Shown: in pieces, positions 1 to 11,065 of the stretch
How the letters are laid out: the number at the start of each line of letters is the position of its first letter
Position numbering within the stretch: the first letter of the stretch is position 1
Source: Cryptomeria japonica
Lineage: Eukaryota > Streptophyta > Pinopsida > Cupressales > Cupressaceae
Assembly: GCF_030272615.1 (NCBI RefSeq)
Contig: NC_081409.1
Span: forward strand, 203,485,949-203,549,948
Length of the DNA: 64,000 bases
Direction of reading: 5' to 3'
Position numbers and translations under genes: made by a program
Notes under the pieces: model-generated
Database searches by the model: none
Told to the model about the DNA's origin: nothing
The model's input: only the letters and a program-made list of their open reading frames with translations

Positions 1-467
1 AAAGGTTAAGCATTTGAAGAAGCTAATGGAGATAAGACCTGTTGATGGATGAAAATCATTAGAGTGTGACATTTTAATTTTAAAAAGGCATGAGATTTGT
101 ATTTCCACCTTTAAAAAAAACTTGTCCATTGCCTCTTGTATATGAAGTTAAATATAATTCCAATGGTGAAATAAACGAATATAAGGAAAGCATAGTTTCT
201 AGGGAATTCACTTAGTGATATGATTTTAATTGTGAGCAAAGATTTTCCCCATTGGTAAAAATGAAGTTTCTAAGGGTTCTTATTACCTTTGAAGCCCAAA
301 TTGGCTAGGAAATTACTATACAGAGTGGAAAAATGTATTCCTAAATGGTGATCTCTAAGAAGAGATGTATATGTTTCAATTTAAAGGTTTTGAATGACTA
401 AACAAAGAGACATATGCACACAAGCTAAGAAAATATCAATATATTATTAAACAAGATCCTAGATCTT
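1..467 (+). pseudogene. Ty1/copia pol relic, reverse transcriptase N-terminal part
   Basis: This is a decayed Copia reverse transcriptase fragment, broken by stops and frame changes. Translation around 145-190 gives a KYNSNGEINEYK-like stretch, matching the conserved Copia segment before the RT core (K-Y-N-x-x-G-x-x-x-R-Y-K). Around 332-400 it reads NVFLNGDL, a stop, then EEMYMFQFKGFE, matching the family FLNGDLEEEVYM...PEGF block. Around 430-467 it reads LRKYQYIIKQDPRS, matching LKKSLYGLKQAPRS. The reading frame stops there because a SINE sits inside the PRSW motif, and it resumes at 1009. The element is dead and its 5' part lies outside the window. Confidence 0.8.
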
Positions 468-1008
468 TGTTTTTGTTAGTTAAATGGACATTTAGCCTAG
501 TCCAATTGCTAAGCGAGGCCACAAATTGCGAGACCTCAGTCCTAAATCCAACAGTCTAGACCCATGAGCATGAAAGCCCAATAAGGACCCTGAACCCGTA
601 GGAGTGAAAGACCCACATGGGTCGGATAAAAAAACACTAAACATGAAAGACCCATGTGGATTCAACATAGTGTCTACGAGCAACACACGCCAGTGAGGAT
701 CTGGATCCACAAGTAGAACACACCTAACGTGGGTTTGGGACACGGAATGAGGGTCTAGCACAGTTAATCCTTAAGCTCCTCTTGAGCACTCCTTAAGCTC
801 CTCCTAAGCACCTCCTCCTCAACATCTCCTCACACATCCTCCACCTCTACAACTACCAACACGTCCTCCAACCTCCTAGCACATCCACCAAGGTGGGCCC
901 AAACCGACATTAAAACCATTTGGTCCAAATGGGAATTTGAACCTTGGTTGCACCTTTAACAATGTAACCACTAGACCACTACACCACAAGGTGGTCCCCA
1001 ACAAGGTT
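468..1008 (-). mobile_element. tRNA-derived SINE with 9-bp TSD
   Basis: This 541-bp insertion is flanked by a perfect 9-bp direct repeat, ctagatctt (459-467 and 1009-1017), and interrupts the Copia PRSW motif. Read on the minus strand, its head carries RNA polymerase III box A TGGTCTAGTGG (complement of 968-978) and box B GGTTCAAATTCCC (complement of 931-943), spaced as in a tRNA. The box A region is identical to that of plant tRNA-Gly(GCC). The minus-strand 3' end is a short A-rich tail (complement of about 468-480). The length is large for a plant SINE, so a composite body is possible. It has no coding capacity. Confidence 0.75.
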
Positions 1009-1329
1009 CTAGATCTTGGTATGTACATATCATAAATTTTTTAATCCCATGGTTTCTCTATGCTATTTTGACAATGATTTTTTGTTAAAATTAAAAATAA
1101 TCATATTGCTATAATTATTCCATAGATAATTGACTTGCTTATATTATGTGTGTTCTCAATTCTTTAATCAAAAAGTATAAAAACAAATGGAATTAATTAT
1201 TCAAGATGCTTGTTCTAGGTATTTTTCATACACCTATTAAGGTATGCACTAAACTATACCCTAAACCTTTCTGTGAGTTTTTTTTTATAGCTTGACAAAT
1301 AATTTCTATGAAGTTTTATATACCTAACC
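1009..1329 (+). pseudogene. Ty1/copia pol relic, RT continuation after the SINE
   Basis: The Copia reading frame broken at 467 resumes here. PRS joins to WYVHIINFLIPW, which matches the family W-Y-x-x-I-x-x-F-L-x-x-x-G-F motif. The following sequence is strongly decayed. A TPIKVCTKLYPKPF-like stretch near 1228-1270 may correspond to the region after the RT catalytic core. The segment ends at the 5-bp target site taacc (1325-1329), where the large minus-strand LTR element is inserted. The Copia sequence continues on the far side at 38064. Confidence 0.65.
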
Positions 1330-4300
1330 TGTAATGCTCGCCAAGAAACCCTACAGAATTAAGCCAACTAACAACCTATCTAAACATCATAGAGATATTT
1401 TTTTCTAAAAGGAGATAAGTAACAATACATTTAACTTAAAGGATCACATCATCTTAAGTGTACAAGCTGAAATCAAAGATACAACATCACATTATTCTTC
1501 AAGGAATAGCATACAACTAAACTTATATTCTCTAAGGTTCTTAATGCCATTACTAATAAAGCATCAACTAAAAGATACATGAACTATTTCCTACTTAAAC
1601 TATTACCCACAACATAAAAAAGTTACCATCTAAACTATATAATTATAATCATGAGATATAACTTATCTAATACTACTAAGTTACTACATTCATTTTATTT
1701 CACCAATATCCATCTGTTATTAAGCTATTAAAAACATTCAACATGATAGAATCTACCCATTCCTATAATATAGCTAGCACCAATTCTACATAGAATTAAC
1801 ATATGAAATCATCATTACATTACATAATACCTTTCACACACAGAATACATTACTGATATAAATCAACCATTACAAATAGAACGTCATGGTACAATGATCA
1901 CATGAATGATATGCAATTACAAATGCATAGATGAATCTTTACATATAACAAAGACTACATTCGCATCATAAATCCATAGCACTAGAACTGAAGAGAAGTA
2001 GTAACATCCATCACACGCATAAACATCCAACAAGGAAAATCTCAATTGAATAAAACATCAAACCACCTGACCATGTGGAACCAAAATGGTCCACCCCTCG
2101 TGCTCCAGAGAATGACATAAGGCCCACCACACACACTTGGCCTAGGCTGACACACAAACATCCAAGGGAATACAAATATACACAATAAACAGACACATAT
2201 AGAACTGAAACACAACAAGGCATATGCTCAATCACTAAATACAAACTCACCAGAGGCTTCGCACAAAACAAAGGTTAAGATCCTAGGAAACACATAGGGA
2301 AGACTGTCATCATATGACACTAGCATGGGCTTTCCTAGCAGTTTGACCCTCTCTAAACTCCAAACCCCAATGCCCATTTGATGCACATGTGAAACCAATA
2401 ATCCTTCCATGGAAGCAAGTAAGTTGATCTAACATATAGGTCTTCCCAATCTCATCCTAAGCCTAAACAAGCACTCCAAGTCATGAGATCACATCCTCTT
2501 GTTTATACCAGCACATGAGGTATGTTTGGGGCACCAACAATTATCTTATTAATGTGTGTAAAACAAACCTAAAAATTATATTAATGTTAACTATCACTTG
2601 ATTAATAAATTCTCAATGAGATTTCTTAGCAGCCACTTACGAGCCCTGACACCCACTTGAGAACCACTCCCCCTAATATGCTCCTAAAGCCTAGGGTACA
2701 ACAAAAGAACCACAACAAAATATCATAACATACATGGATTGCATAACGAATCATCACAATCATGTCTCATAAACAAGGACCCCATAATTCCACACAAAAC
2801 TTTATACATTGGATCCATATCAAAATCTGATCCTCATTATCAAATATAGTCATAAGACTTTTTCCATCAAATAGATCTCATGCAACATCCAATTGTCCAA
2901 CTAATATACCAAGAGATCAAATACATAGAAAGCAAGGAAATATCACATAAAATCCTCATAGTAAATCAAATTAACCACTAGATAAATTACCACAACAAAT
3001 CACAAACTCCAAAACAAGCCTTTGGTTGACCCAAATCAACATAGACTTAAAAAAATTAACTAGAAATGTAAAAAGAATGAAATAGATCACTTTTGCAAAT
3101 TCTTTTGGCGCATTCACCACTTAAATCAACGCATTTACTAATTCTTTTGGTGCATCAAATTCACGCCTTTACAACATAGAGTGGTGCTTATAAAATATAG
3201 AATGGTGCATTCTTAACTCAGAACACACATATAAAACATAGATTAGCGCATATGTTAATTACTCTAGCACATTTGACCTTCGTTCTAGTGTATATAAAAC
3301 AGTGATTAGAATATGACACAAAAATAAATAAAAATTCATGGACTAACTTTAGGAAAACCTCCAGACTCGAAAACCATCTCAAATATAATAAAGAGAACGA
3401 TGTTTTTCACCCAGAAACACAACTTGACAATCGAAAAGCGAAATCACAACTCACTAAATCTCAAACAACAAACACATCCTCTACAAGAAGCAAAACCTAA
3501 AAATTTGTACACTCAAATAACAATCAAAACCTTGAAAACACAAATAAAGACAATCTTTATCCATTTGAAGCAATGCACACAAATAATAGGTAATCTAAAA
3601 AACCAAGGTAAAGACTCAGATTCATTCCAGAATTTCAAAGACCACATGCAAATAATTAACAAGCCTTTTTTCTTTTGAAAACAAGATGCATAAAAGAAGC
3701 ATAGATATATTAGATTTCCAACTTGGAAGGAAGAAGTAGACAAAAGATTTGCAAAGGAAGGTGATCCTGCACGATCAATCAATCCATAGAAAAGAACAAT
3801 CTTCTCCACACAAAGCACAACAACCATGAAAGAATCAAGAACAATTCACAATCACCCCAAGCATGCACATGAATCTTCTTTAAAAAAAAAAGCCAAGATC
3901 AAAGCTTCCTTCTTTGAAAACCCAAAATACAAAAATCTCCAAAATTTCTACAACATTTCCTTTTTCCAGCTATTGCACCATCATAAAAAACCTCTTCTAA
4001 AAATCTTCTAGATATCCTCTCCAAAAATACATGCCAAATAAACCTAAAATATATTTTCCTTTTTAACATGAAACTCTATTAGCAATTTCCCATGCAACCA
4101 CCAAAAATCATTCCACCTCAAAACTTGAGAAGAAAGAAAATTAAATAATAATCACCAAATTCAACTCCCAATAACCAATTAAAATAAATAAATAAATAAT
4201 AAGCAAATAATTAAATGCAAATATAAACATAAATGCCCAAATAATATAATTCCACAAAATAATCATTAATTTATTATAAATTCACAATATAAATAAATAA

Positions 4301-4380
<80 letters not shown>

Positions 4381-5322
4381 ACCATTGTTTATTAATTTAC
4401 ACAAATGAGTTTATATAATAAAAAATTTATTAATTATCACAACTCCAAATAACCAATATAATTTAAACTCACTTACCAATAATATCTCCCTTATACATAT
4501 AAAATATAATAAATAAATAATATCCGACACATTATTATAAATGCTAAATATTATAATCCACAAAATAATGCTAATACGATAATATGTGACTTACAATATT
4601 TCCACATGAATAATTAATTACTCACACATGAGGCTATACACAATAATATGTTAATTAATCACCACAATCATCAATCAACAATACATCAAACTAAGACCAC
4701 ATAGAACCCAACCTGACGACAAGGCTTTAAACACTAAAACTATCGACTAGGTTTAGAATGCGGTAAGGCCTTATGTTACCTCCAATCAACTGCCATTGGG
4801 ATTAAAGGAATGCTCAGACCCGTGAGACCAGGTGAAGTCGATGTCTAGTACCTGCATCCTATATAACACCAAACATCTATACCGAACATATATAAGACCA
4901 TAAGATACACAAAGCGGGTGAAAGAGAATCACAACATCACAACTTGCTCATATATGATGTGACATTGTCCCTTTCACATCCACAACAATAAGACATCATA
5001 ACATAATAAATTACATCAACATCACTTACATCTAACGTAGACACCAAATTAGGGTTAGCACAAGATAAATCATCATAAGTAATAAACATGAACCACAGTT
5101 CTTAAATAGTGAATAGTCATGAAATTGATCATACTTAACTTCAATAATTATTCCAGAGCATAGAATCAACACCATCATAGTAATCATAATTAATTCACTA
5201 ATATCAAAGAGAATATCAATATAAATAATGAAACAAGAAACAAGGAGTATCAAGAACACAAACAAGTCCATAAATATCTAACATAACCCTCTATAAAGGA
5301 TGAATCAGGGAAGGGCACTGCA
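1330..5322 (-). repeat. 3' LTR of the LARD-like element
   Basis: This 3,993-bp LTR matches 34045-38058 along its whole length. On the minus strand it begins TGCAGTGCCC and ends GGCATTACA-like (plus start tgtaatgctcg). In the first 70 bp the two copies differ at about four positions, and small indels appear beyond that, so the insertion is not recent. It holds a long (AT)n run absent from the other copy. Plus-strand open frames here, such as the one near 3400-3680, are low-complexity AT-rich sequence without protein features. Confidence 0.9.
4305..4377. repeat. (AT)n microsatellite
   Basis: An uninterrupted AT dinucleotide run of about 70 bp follows a short (AAAT)n stretch. The matching place in the other LTR (about 37030-37060) has only a short degenerate AT-rich sequence. 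The run therefore expanded after the two LTRs were made. Confidence 0.9.
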
Positions 5323-5336
5323 TCATCCCTCCCTAA
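5323..5336 (-). promoter_or_regulatory. Polypurine tract of the LARD-like element
   Basis: On the minus strand the sequence TTAGGGAGGGATGA abuts the first base of the 3' LTR (TGCAGTGC). This is the expected place and composition for the plus-strand DNA primer of an LTR retrotransposon, and it fixes the 3' LTR boundary. Confidence 0.8.
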
Positions 5337-5359
5337 GACTTTACTTACTCATGGAAGTC

Positions 5360-6160
5360 TATTGGGTGAAAAAATTGTAAACTGATGAAGGCTCATAAAA
5401 TATATGTCTCACGTCAACACATGGGATGATATCTCTTAGAAGGCAAGATATAACCCCTCCTGATTATAAGTGAGGGATCCCCCTTTCTACTACAATTATT
5501 TTCTATCCTACCTACTTGCTAACTTTACACTAATCCAAGGTATAATAACAACTTAGTTCTCTTCTTTCAAAACCAGTTACACCTAACTCTCTTTTAAGAA
5601 TAGATTTTCCCTTAACTTAAACAACTTGAAAACTTGTAATAATATTAAGCCAATCTATCTGGGAAGTAAAGTGTCTGTGAAAGAACAAAGCCTTTTGTTA
5701 CTTCCTCTTTTTTGAAAATGACCAAGGGACGATAATTATGCACACTTAAGAACTCAAAGATTCTCTTATATACCGAACTCCTATCAACCATTGTAACCTA
5801 AATATATTTTCAGCTTAAAGACTTACAATATATTAAAAGATCTTCTACTCTAACTAGATAATTTGTATAGCACAAAGACTCTACTTTTTACCTTTTCAAT
5901 ACAAATTATTTAGATAACTTGTAAAATCTCAAAGACTTAAAGCAACCTTCTCTCAACTAATTTCCAAATCCTGAATTTCCAAAGTAACTCAAAGATTACT
6001 TGTAAAGACTAAAAAATTCTTCAATATTCAACACCCACAACTATATCCAACTTTAATCATTCAAGAACATATGATACCAATGACATAAGAACATTCGTAC
6101 CACATAAAATATTATACTAAAAACAAAGTTTGAATGCTAAGCTCTCCTCTTTCTTGATTA
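5360..6160 (-). repeat. 3' LTR of the TR-GAG element, left part
   Basis: This segment is homologous to 27187-27985. Its plus-strand start reads tattgggtg where the other copy has tgttgggtg, so the terminal CA of the LTR (minus strand) has one mutation. Homology stops exactly at gatta (6160), where the CACTA element begins, and resumes at 23951. Confidence 0.88.
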
Positions 6161-6585
6161 CACTAATACATTTGGACTAGATTTCTGACTGAGGTTTCCG
6201 ATGGAGAAGGTATATTGTGGCCAAATTTGATTTTTTTTTTTGAAAAAATGCCCGCATTCATCATAATTCCGACAATAATTTCCCATTTGGTTTCGATGAA
6301 GAAGGCATAGCAATGAGAATTTTCTTTTTTTCAAAAAAGTGCTCGAGTTCATCGTTATTCTGACGACAACGGTCATTACTTCAAAAAAGAAGAAGAGGGG
6401 AATTCATTTATGCATTGCAATCCCGCGTAGGCATCTGTGGCGACTTCAACCCCCAAGAACATCAAACCCGTGTTGAAATCATTTGTGGCATTTCTTGTAA
6501 TCTCGCGCATGAGGTAGATTCAAATTGCCCTAGTTTTTAATTTCATGTTGCAAAAAATATACATGCAGTGGTAAATTGCCCTAGT

Positions 6586-7190
6586 TTAATCTCGTAAAAC
6601 CATAGAATTGTGATTGAGGAGTGAGCATTCAATTTTGTAGCAACAATCCCTTCCTCCCGTATACGCGTGTGTTGATTGTTCACATGAGATCACATCTCTT
6701 TGCGGCATCATATCAAACAATTCACGAGCCTTGTCCATGTTTCCACATTTTGCATTCATGTCAAGCAAGGCATTTGCAAGTACAACACCTAACAAAATTC
6801 CTCTATCCATTATGCTCTGATGGATGTCCATACCTTGTTCCAAAGCTCCCATTTTTGCATAGGCAGGGAGGATGTTGACAAAGGTTGTGGAATTTGGCTT
6901 TATGCCTTCCAATTTCATTTGCTTGAAAGTGACTAAAGCCTTTTCGACAAATCCATTTTGTGCATATACAACAATCATTGCAGTCCACGAGACAACATTT
7001 CTTTCAGGTATTCTAGCGAACAGTTCACGTGCCTTGTCTATGCTTCCACATTTTGCATACATGTCTACCAGGGAAATTGCAACTTCAACATCTGACAAAA
7101 TTCCTCTATCTTTTTATGCTTTGATGGATGTCTATACCATGTTCCAAAGCTCCCATTTTGGCACAAGCTAGGAGTACACTGGCAAACGCA
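6586..7190 (-). pseudogene. PPR (pentatricopeptide repeat) gene fragment captured in the CACTA element
   Basis: The minus strand encodes consecutive PPR motifs of the PLS type: a VDMYAKCGSIDKARELF block, then NVVSWTAMIVVYAQNGFVEKAL, then GIKPNSTTFVNILPAYAKMG, then a second NAKCGNMDKARELFDMMPQRD block. The open part is 6586-7098. Upstream, 7100-7190 continues in another frame as FASVLLACAKMGALEHG, so a frameshift separates them. Complete PLS-class PPR proteins are several hundred residues long and edit or process organellar RNA. This piece has neither the N-terminus nor the E/DYW end. It lies just inside the CACTA left end, as expected of transposon gene capture. Confidence 0.85.
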
Positions 7191-8042
7191 ACTAAAGAAA
7201 TGCAATGATCAGCTCCAAAGACATCAAACCACTACTAACAAAACTGAGAGTCTAAAATATGATAGGGAATAGTGTGAGCTGTCCTGAAATAAAATATTTT
7301 ATTTTCAATTTCAACTAAAACATAATTACTCAGCCATTTAATGTTATTAATAAGTTTTTAATTTATGAAAGAGATAAATGGTTGGCCACAAGTAAATGAG
7401 TTACTAAATGCACACAAATAAGTGAATTTGATATTCAAAACTATCTACAATGAATTCAATTCTTGTCCATTAGTCATTTATGTTTGCAATAAGCATCTTT
7501 CTTTGTTTTTCTTAATCTTTATTCATAGTTATGTGCATATTTCATATTCTATAATTAGGATATCAATTGCTATGGTTGAACACTAGCATGATGTTTGTGT
7601 TGTGGTTTAGATGCGTGGAAACATAATTATGAGATTGTTATATTATAGAGATCATAAATCTAGATATCGCATATTAGTTCTAGCTCTTCTTGGATTGAGT
7701 CTAAACTTGACATACAGTCATAAAGCCATTATTAGCAGATCTATCCATTTCTAGTAAAGACAATTGAGAAAGTCATTTTGACAGTGAGAGTTTCTTATCT
7801 GTTTACCTATTGATCATTATTAAGCCATAATATTTAGGTCTATTTATCTCTCTTGCAAAACCTTTGTAAGTGTCCTAGATTGTCCCTACTACTCACTCTT
7901 CAATGAAATAGTGGAGTTCTAAAGACTTTTTGCACAAGATGGTGTTGAACATATCAACAAGGCTAGCATGGAAGGCATGTTCAAGCTTCCACTTGTACAA
8001 CTTACAACAAATGATACAATCGAAAGACAAGTAAGTACATAC
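7191..8042. other. CACTA internal sequence; possible captured exon at 7925-8030
   Basis: Most of this stretch is AT-rich with no recognisable gene. On the plus strand, 7925-8030 is open and reads LFAQDGVEHINKASMEG...TNDTIERQ, directly followed by a consensus splice donor gtaagt (8031-8036). An ag acceptor-like site precedes it. This could be a host exon carried by the CACTA element. I do not recognise the protein. Confidence 0.35.
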
Positions 8043-8815
8043 TGTAGACATCTAAAATTGTCAGGTCTAATTAAATAAATATTTTATTTATTTAATTATC
8101 TAAGCCTAATTCTTCTATTAATTAAATGAATCTTTATTTATTTAATTAATTCATTTATCCTCTTCTAGCCTTATTTCTCATTTAAATAAATACATTTATT
8201 TATTTAAATTATCCTTTTCCTAAATTAAATAAATATTTTTATTTATTTAATTGATCCCTATTCCTCTATTAATTAAATAAATCTTTATTTATTTAATTAA
8301 TTCATTATCTTTTTCTACACATGACACATGTCATTCATCTCTTAATTCCTACACTACCTACCCCTTTCATTATTTTACTATTTCTTTTACCTACCCTCTA
8401 ATCCTAGCCGACCTCTCTTTTTACACCTCTCAATCTTATCCCTCCATTTCATATTGTGTCTTCTATTTAAGGAGATGCTTCCTTCATTATCAAACCCTAA
8501 TGACTAATCTTGAAGACTTGGCTACACTACGATCCTACTTGCAACCACATTTCGTTCTTTGTTGAGCTCTTGTGCATATAAAAATCTGAGAGCAAATATA
8601 TCAAGCAAGATCAATGGAGATAGGAAGAATGGAGATCAAAACCCTATTGGACATGTGATGGTATAATCTTTTATGATTTTGAGTTATTTGCATTGTCTTA
8701 GGTAATCTTCATATGTTATGGTGGATCTTTGTTGATTATTAGGCTAGGGTTTTGTGGTTGGATTCATTTAGCCTTTCAATATTGTTATTATTGTTATCCA
8801 TTTTCACCATATACA
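8043..8815 (+). repeat. 5' LTR of the Tat element with a palindrome array
   Basis: The LTR starts TGTAGACATC and ends ...CCATATACA, followed by three Ts and the primer-binding site. Positions 8069-8302 contain five imperfect palindromes at about 50-bp spacing (units near 8069, 8116, 8180, 8222 and 8267). Each has the form AATTAAATAAAT...ATTTATTTAATT. A TATA-like tatttaag lies near 8463. Confidence 0.75.
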
Positions 8816-8818
8816 TTT

Positions 8819-8838
8819 TGGCATGCCCGGTGGGACTC
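8819..8838 (+). promoter_or_regulatory. Primer-binding site of the Tat element
   Basis: TGGCATGCCCGGTGGGACTC starts 3 nt after the LTR end. The TGG start and GC-rich body fit a sequence complementary to a tRNA 3' end. I did not assign the tRNA. Confidence 0.7.
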
Positions 8839-11065
8839 TTGTCCCTTTGCATTTAACCTTTTTGTTGCAGATTTTGTGTTTTTGAAGTTGCAGATCGGAC
8901 ATTTTTCGACGACTTTTTTGGTTTTTCCGCGTCTGCGAACTTTCAGATCGCGTTTCTGAGTTTCAGGAGCATCTGCGGAATCTGAAATCGTGCCTATGTT
9001 TTTGCCAAATTTTATCTTGCAGGTTTCTGAAAGGGGCGTCTGTGTTTCTGAACCGCGTCTGCACTGTTTATGCCCGCGTCTGTGTCCAAGAGAGGCGTCT
9101 GTGTATTTTGGCCGCATTTGTGCATCACAGAACCACGTCTGTGTCATACAGACGCGTCTGTGTCTGGTATAACAGCGTCTGTGTTTTACTATTTTAAAAT
9201 TTTCAAATTTTTCTTTGATTCGGTTTTCGGATTTCGTACTTAGGGTTTCAGATCTGGTTTATTTTTGGACTAACCCTTTCAGATCTAGCTAACTAAGTTT
9301 GTGCAGCTTGTCTTGGAAGCAAAAACATTTTTGTTGAAGGCCCCTTTTTCACAAAGTCTTTTGGGTTTTCTAAAATTTACCTAACTTGTGTGCTTGCAGG
9401 AAGGGGTGATCATTTGAAACAACCCAAACTACTAACAAATTCTGTTGCAGGGCCTTAGCTAGGGTTTTGAAATTTTGTTTTGTGCCTTGTTTTCATAGAT
9501 TAGCAAACACTTCCATTGGTGCACTAAAATTGAATCATTGTCTTTTGTGTCTTGAGCAATAGGCTCTTTTTGTTTAATCTTTAGAGGGTCTGTCTTCCCG
9601 TGTGGTCATTAGGACTACTAGTGAGAAGAGAACAACCCAAGTGGTAGCAAAAGAAAAGCCATCTTCTTCCAAGCCACTATAAACAAATGTATTCATGGTG
9701 AAAACTATGAATAACGTGTGCTGATTAGTTCATACCGACACTATGTCTCCCCATAAACCCGTTTGATCAAATTTATTTGATCATTTGTAGGGCGTAACCC
9801 CTACTAGCTGGGAGCCTTCTGTATTTACAGAGCTGAAAGTGTCGCATGTATGGCCACACGAGCGGATGCCCTTACTAGCACCTTTTTGTTTTAGAAGCCC
9901 AAATCCTTCTAGTTGTTGAGGCAGGAGGTCGGACCTCTGGTAGCGGCCCACACACATACGGTTCTTAGTAGAGATACAAAGTTCGCCATGGGGAGTTTTC
10001 ATGGGGACTGATGCTTGGCTGACCCGAGAAGTGAGTGCCGAGGGTGGAGCCAATGAGGTCAAGCATCTAAGTATCTGCTCTGAATAGCGTAGCCTCGGGG
10101 GTAAAACCCTATGTGGGATCAACAACTATTGTCTTGGCCAGCCATAAGAATTGTGCTTGTCTTATGTTAAACATTCAAACATTCAAGACCAAACAACAAA
10201 ATATTGTGTCTTTTGTGTCTTCAAGTGTATGCAAAACATTTTACATCAAACAACACACTTTTGGAGTCTAAACACTTGCAAACATTGAGTCCTCATCAAC
10301 ATTGTGTCCTCTTGTCACGAAAAACAGTCAAACAGTCGGATTTGGTCACAACAAAACAACTTCACAGATTGGAAAAATTGCATGAAGTTTACAGAAACAC
10401 GTTTGTGTTTGTTTTAACCGCGTCTGGGTCATATAAGCGCGTCTGTGAAGGGCAGAATAGCGTCTGTGTTTTTATCAGCGTCTGTGTCTAACAGAGAAGC
10501 ATCTGTGTCTGGGAATCGCGTCTGTAAAGTATACAGAAGCATCTGTGTCCAGGATTGAAAATTTTTACAGTCCAGCAAACAAGAGAAATCAGTTTCAGCA
10601 TACTTGAGCTTCCTAGGTTGTCTCTTCAGGTTTCATCTAGCATTCAACCTATCCTTGGGTCTCATACAGTCCATCATTGCTTCACATCTCATTTTACATT
10701 CATACTTGTCTAAACTTGAGTCAAAAAGGTCACGTGCTTGTCCTCACTATACTCTTTCAACACATTACATACAACTACACTTTGCTAATTACATACAACT
10801 ACACTTTGCTAAGTGGTCCCTCATCAAGGTTTCTTACCTTTGGGTCTCATTTGGTCTTACTTAGAGTCAAGGTCAGCTTACCTCATCAAGAGAAACAATC
10901 ATCTCTTTGGAAGTCACACCTACTCTACTACTTACATACTTGGTCTTACACTTTGGACATTGCAAGTACACCTCAAGATTCATTTACACTCCATACAACT
11001 CTTGGTCTTCCATACTCTTTTCATTTTTCATCTAGTCTCTCACATCTTGGTCAAACACCTAGTTC
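8839..11065 (+). other. Tat 5' leader with GCGTCTGTG repeats
   Basis: This 2.2-kb leader lies between the primer-binding site and gag. Two clusters of a GCGTCTGTGT-type motif occur at about 9030-9185 (around seven copies) and 10415-10550 (around seven more, some as GCATCTGTG). Between them, 9781-10125 is GC-richer and open on the minus strand but shows no domain, so I read it as untranslated leader. A related motif lies, in the opposite orientation, upstream of the antisense PMD ORF. Confidence 0.6.

Noticed and set aside
492-761. Open minus-strand frame of 89 codons
   Set aside because: It lies inside the SINE body and has no protein features; it is by-product frame use in GC-richer repeat DNA.
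931-987. Functional tRNA-Gly gene
   Set aside because: Box A and box B match, but the cloverleaf arms do not pair and the unit is bounded as a SINE.
3400-4011. Open plus-strand frames in the LTR near 3.4-4.0 kb, repeated at 36.0-36.7 kb
   Set aside because: They are in the LARD LTRs, are AT-driven Lys/Asn/Gln-rich sequence, and the two LTR copies differ in frame and stops.
9781-10125. Minus-strand ORF of 114 codons in the Tat leader
   Set aside because: GC-richer untranslated leader; no domain, and both strands are similarly open.
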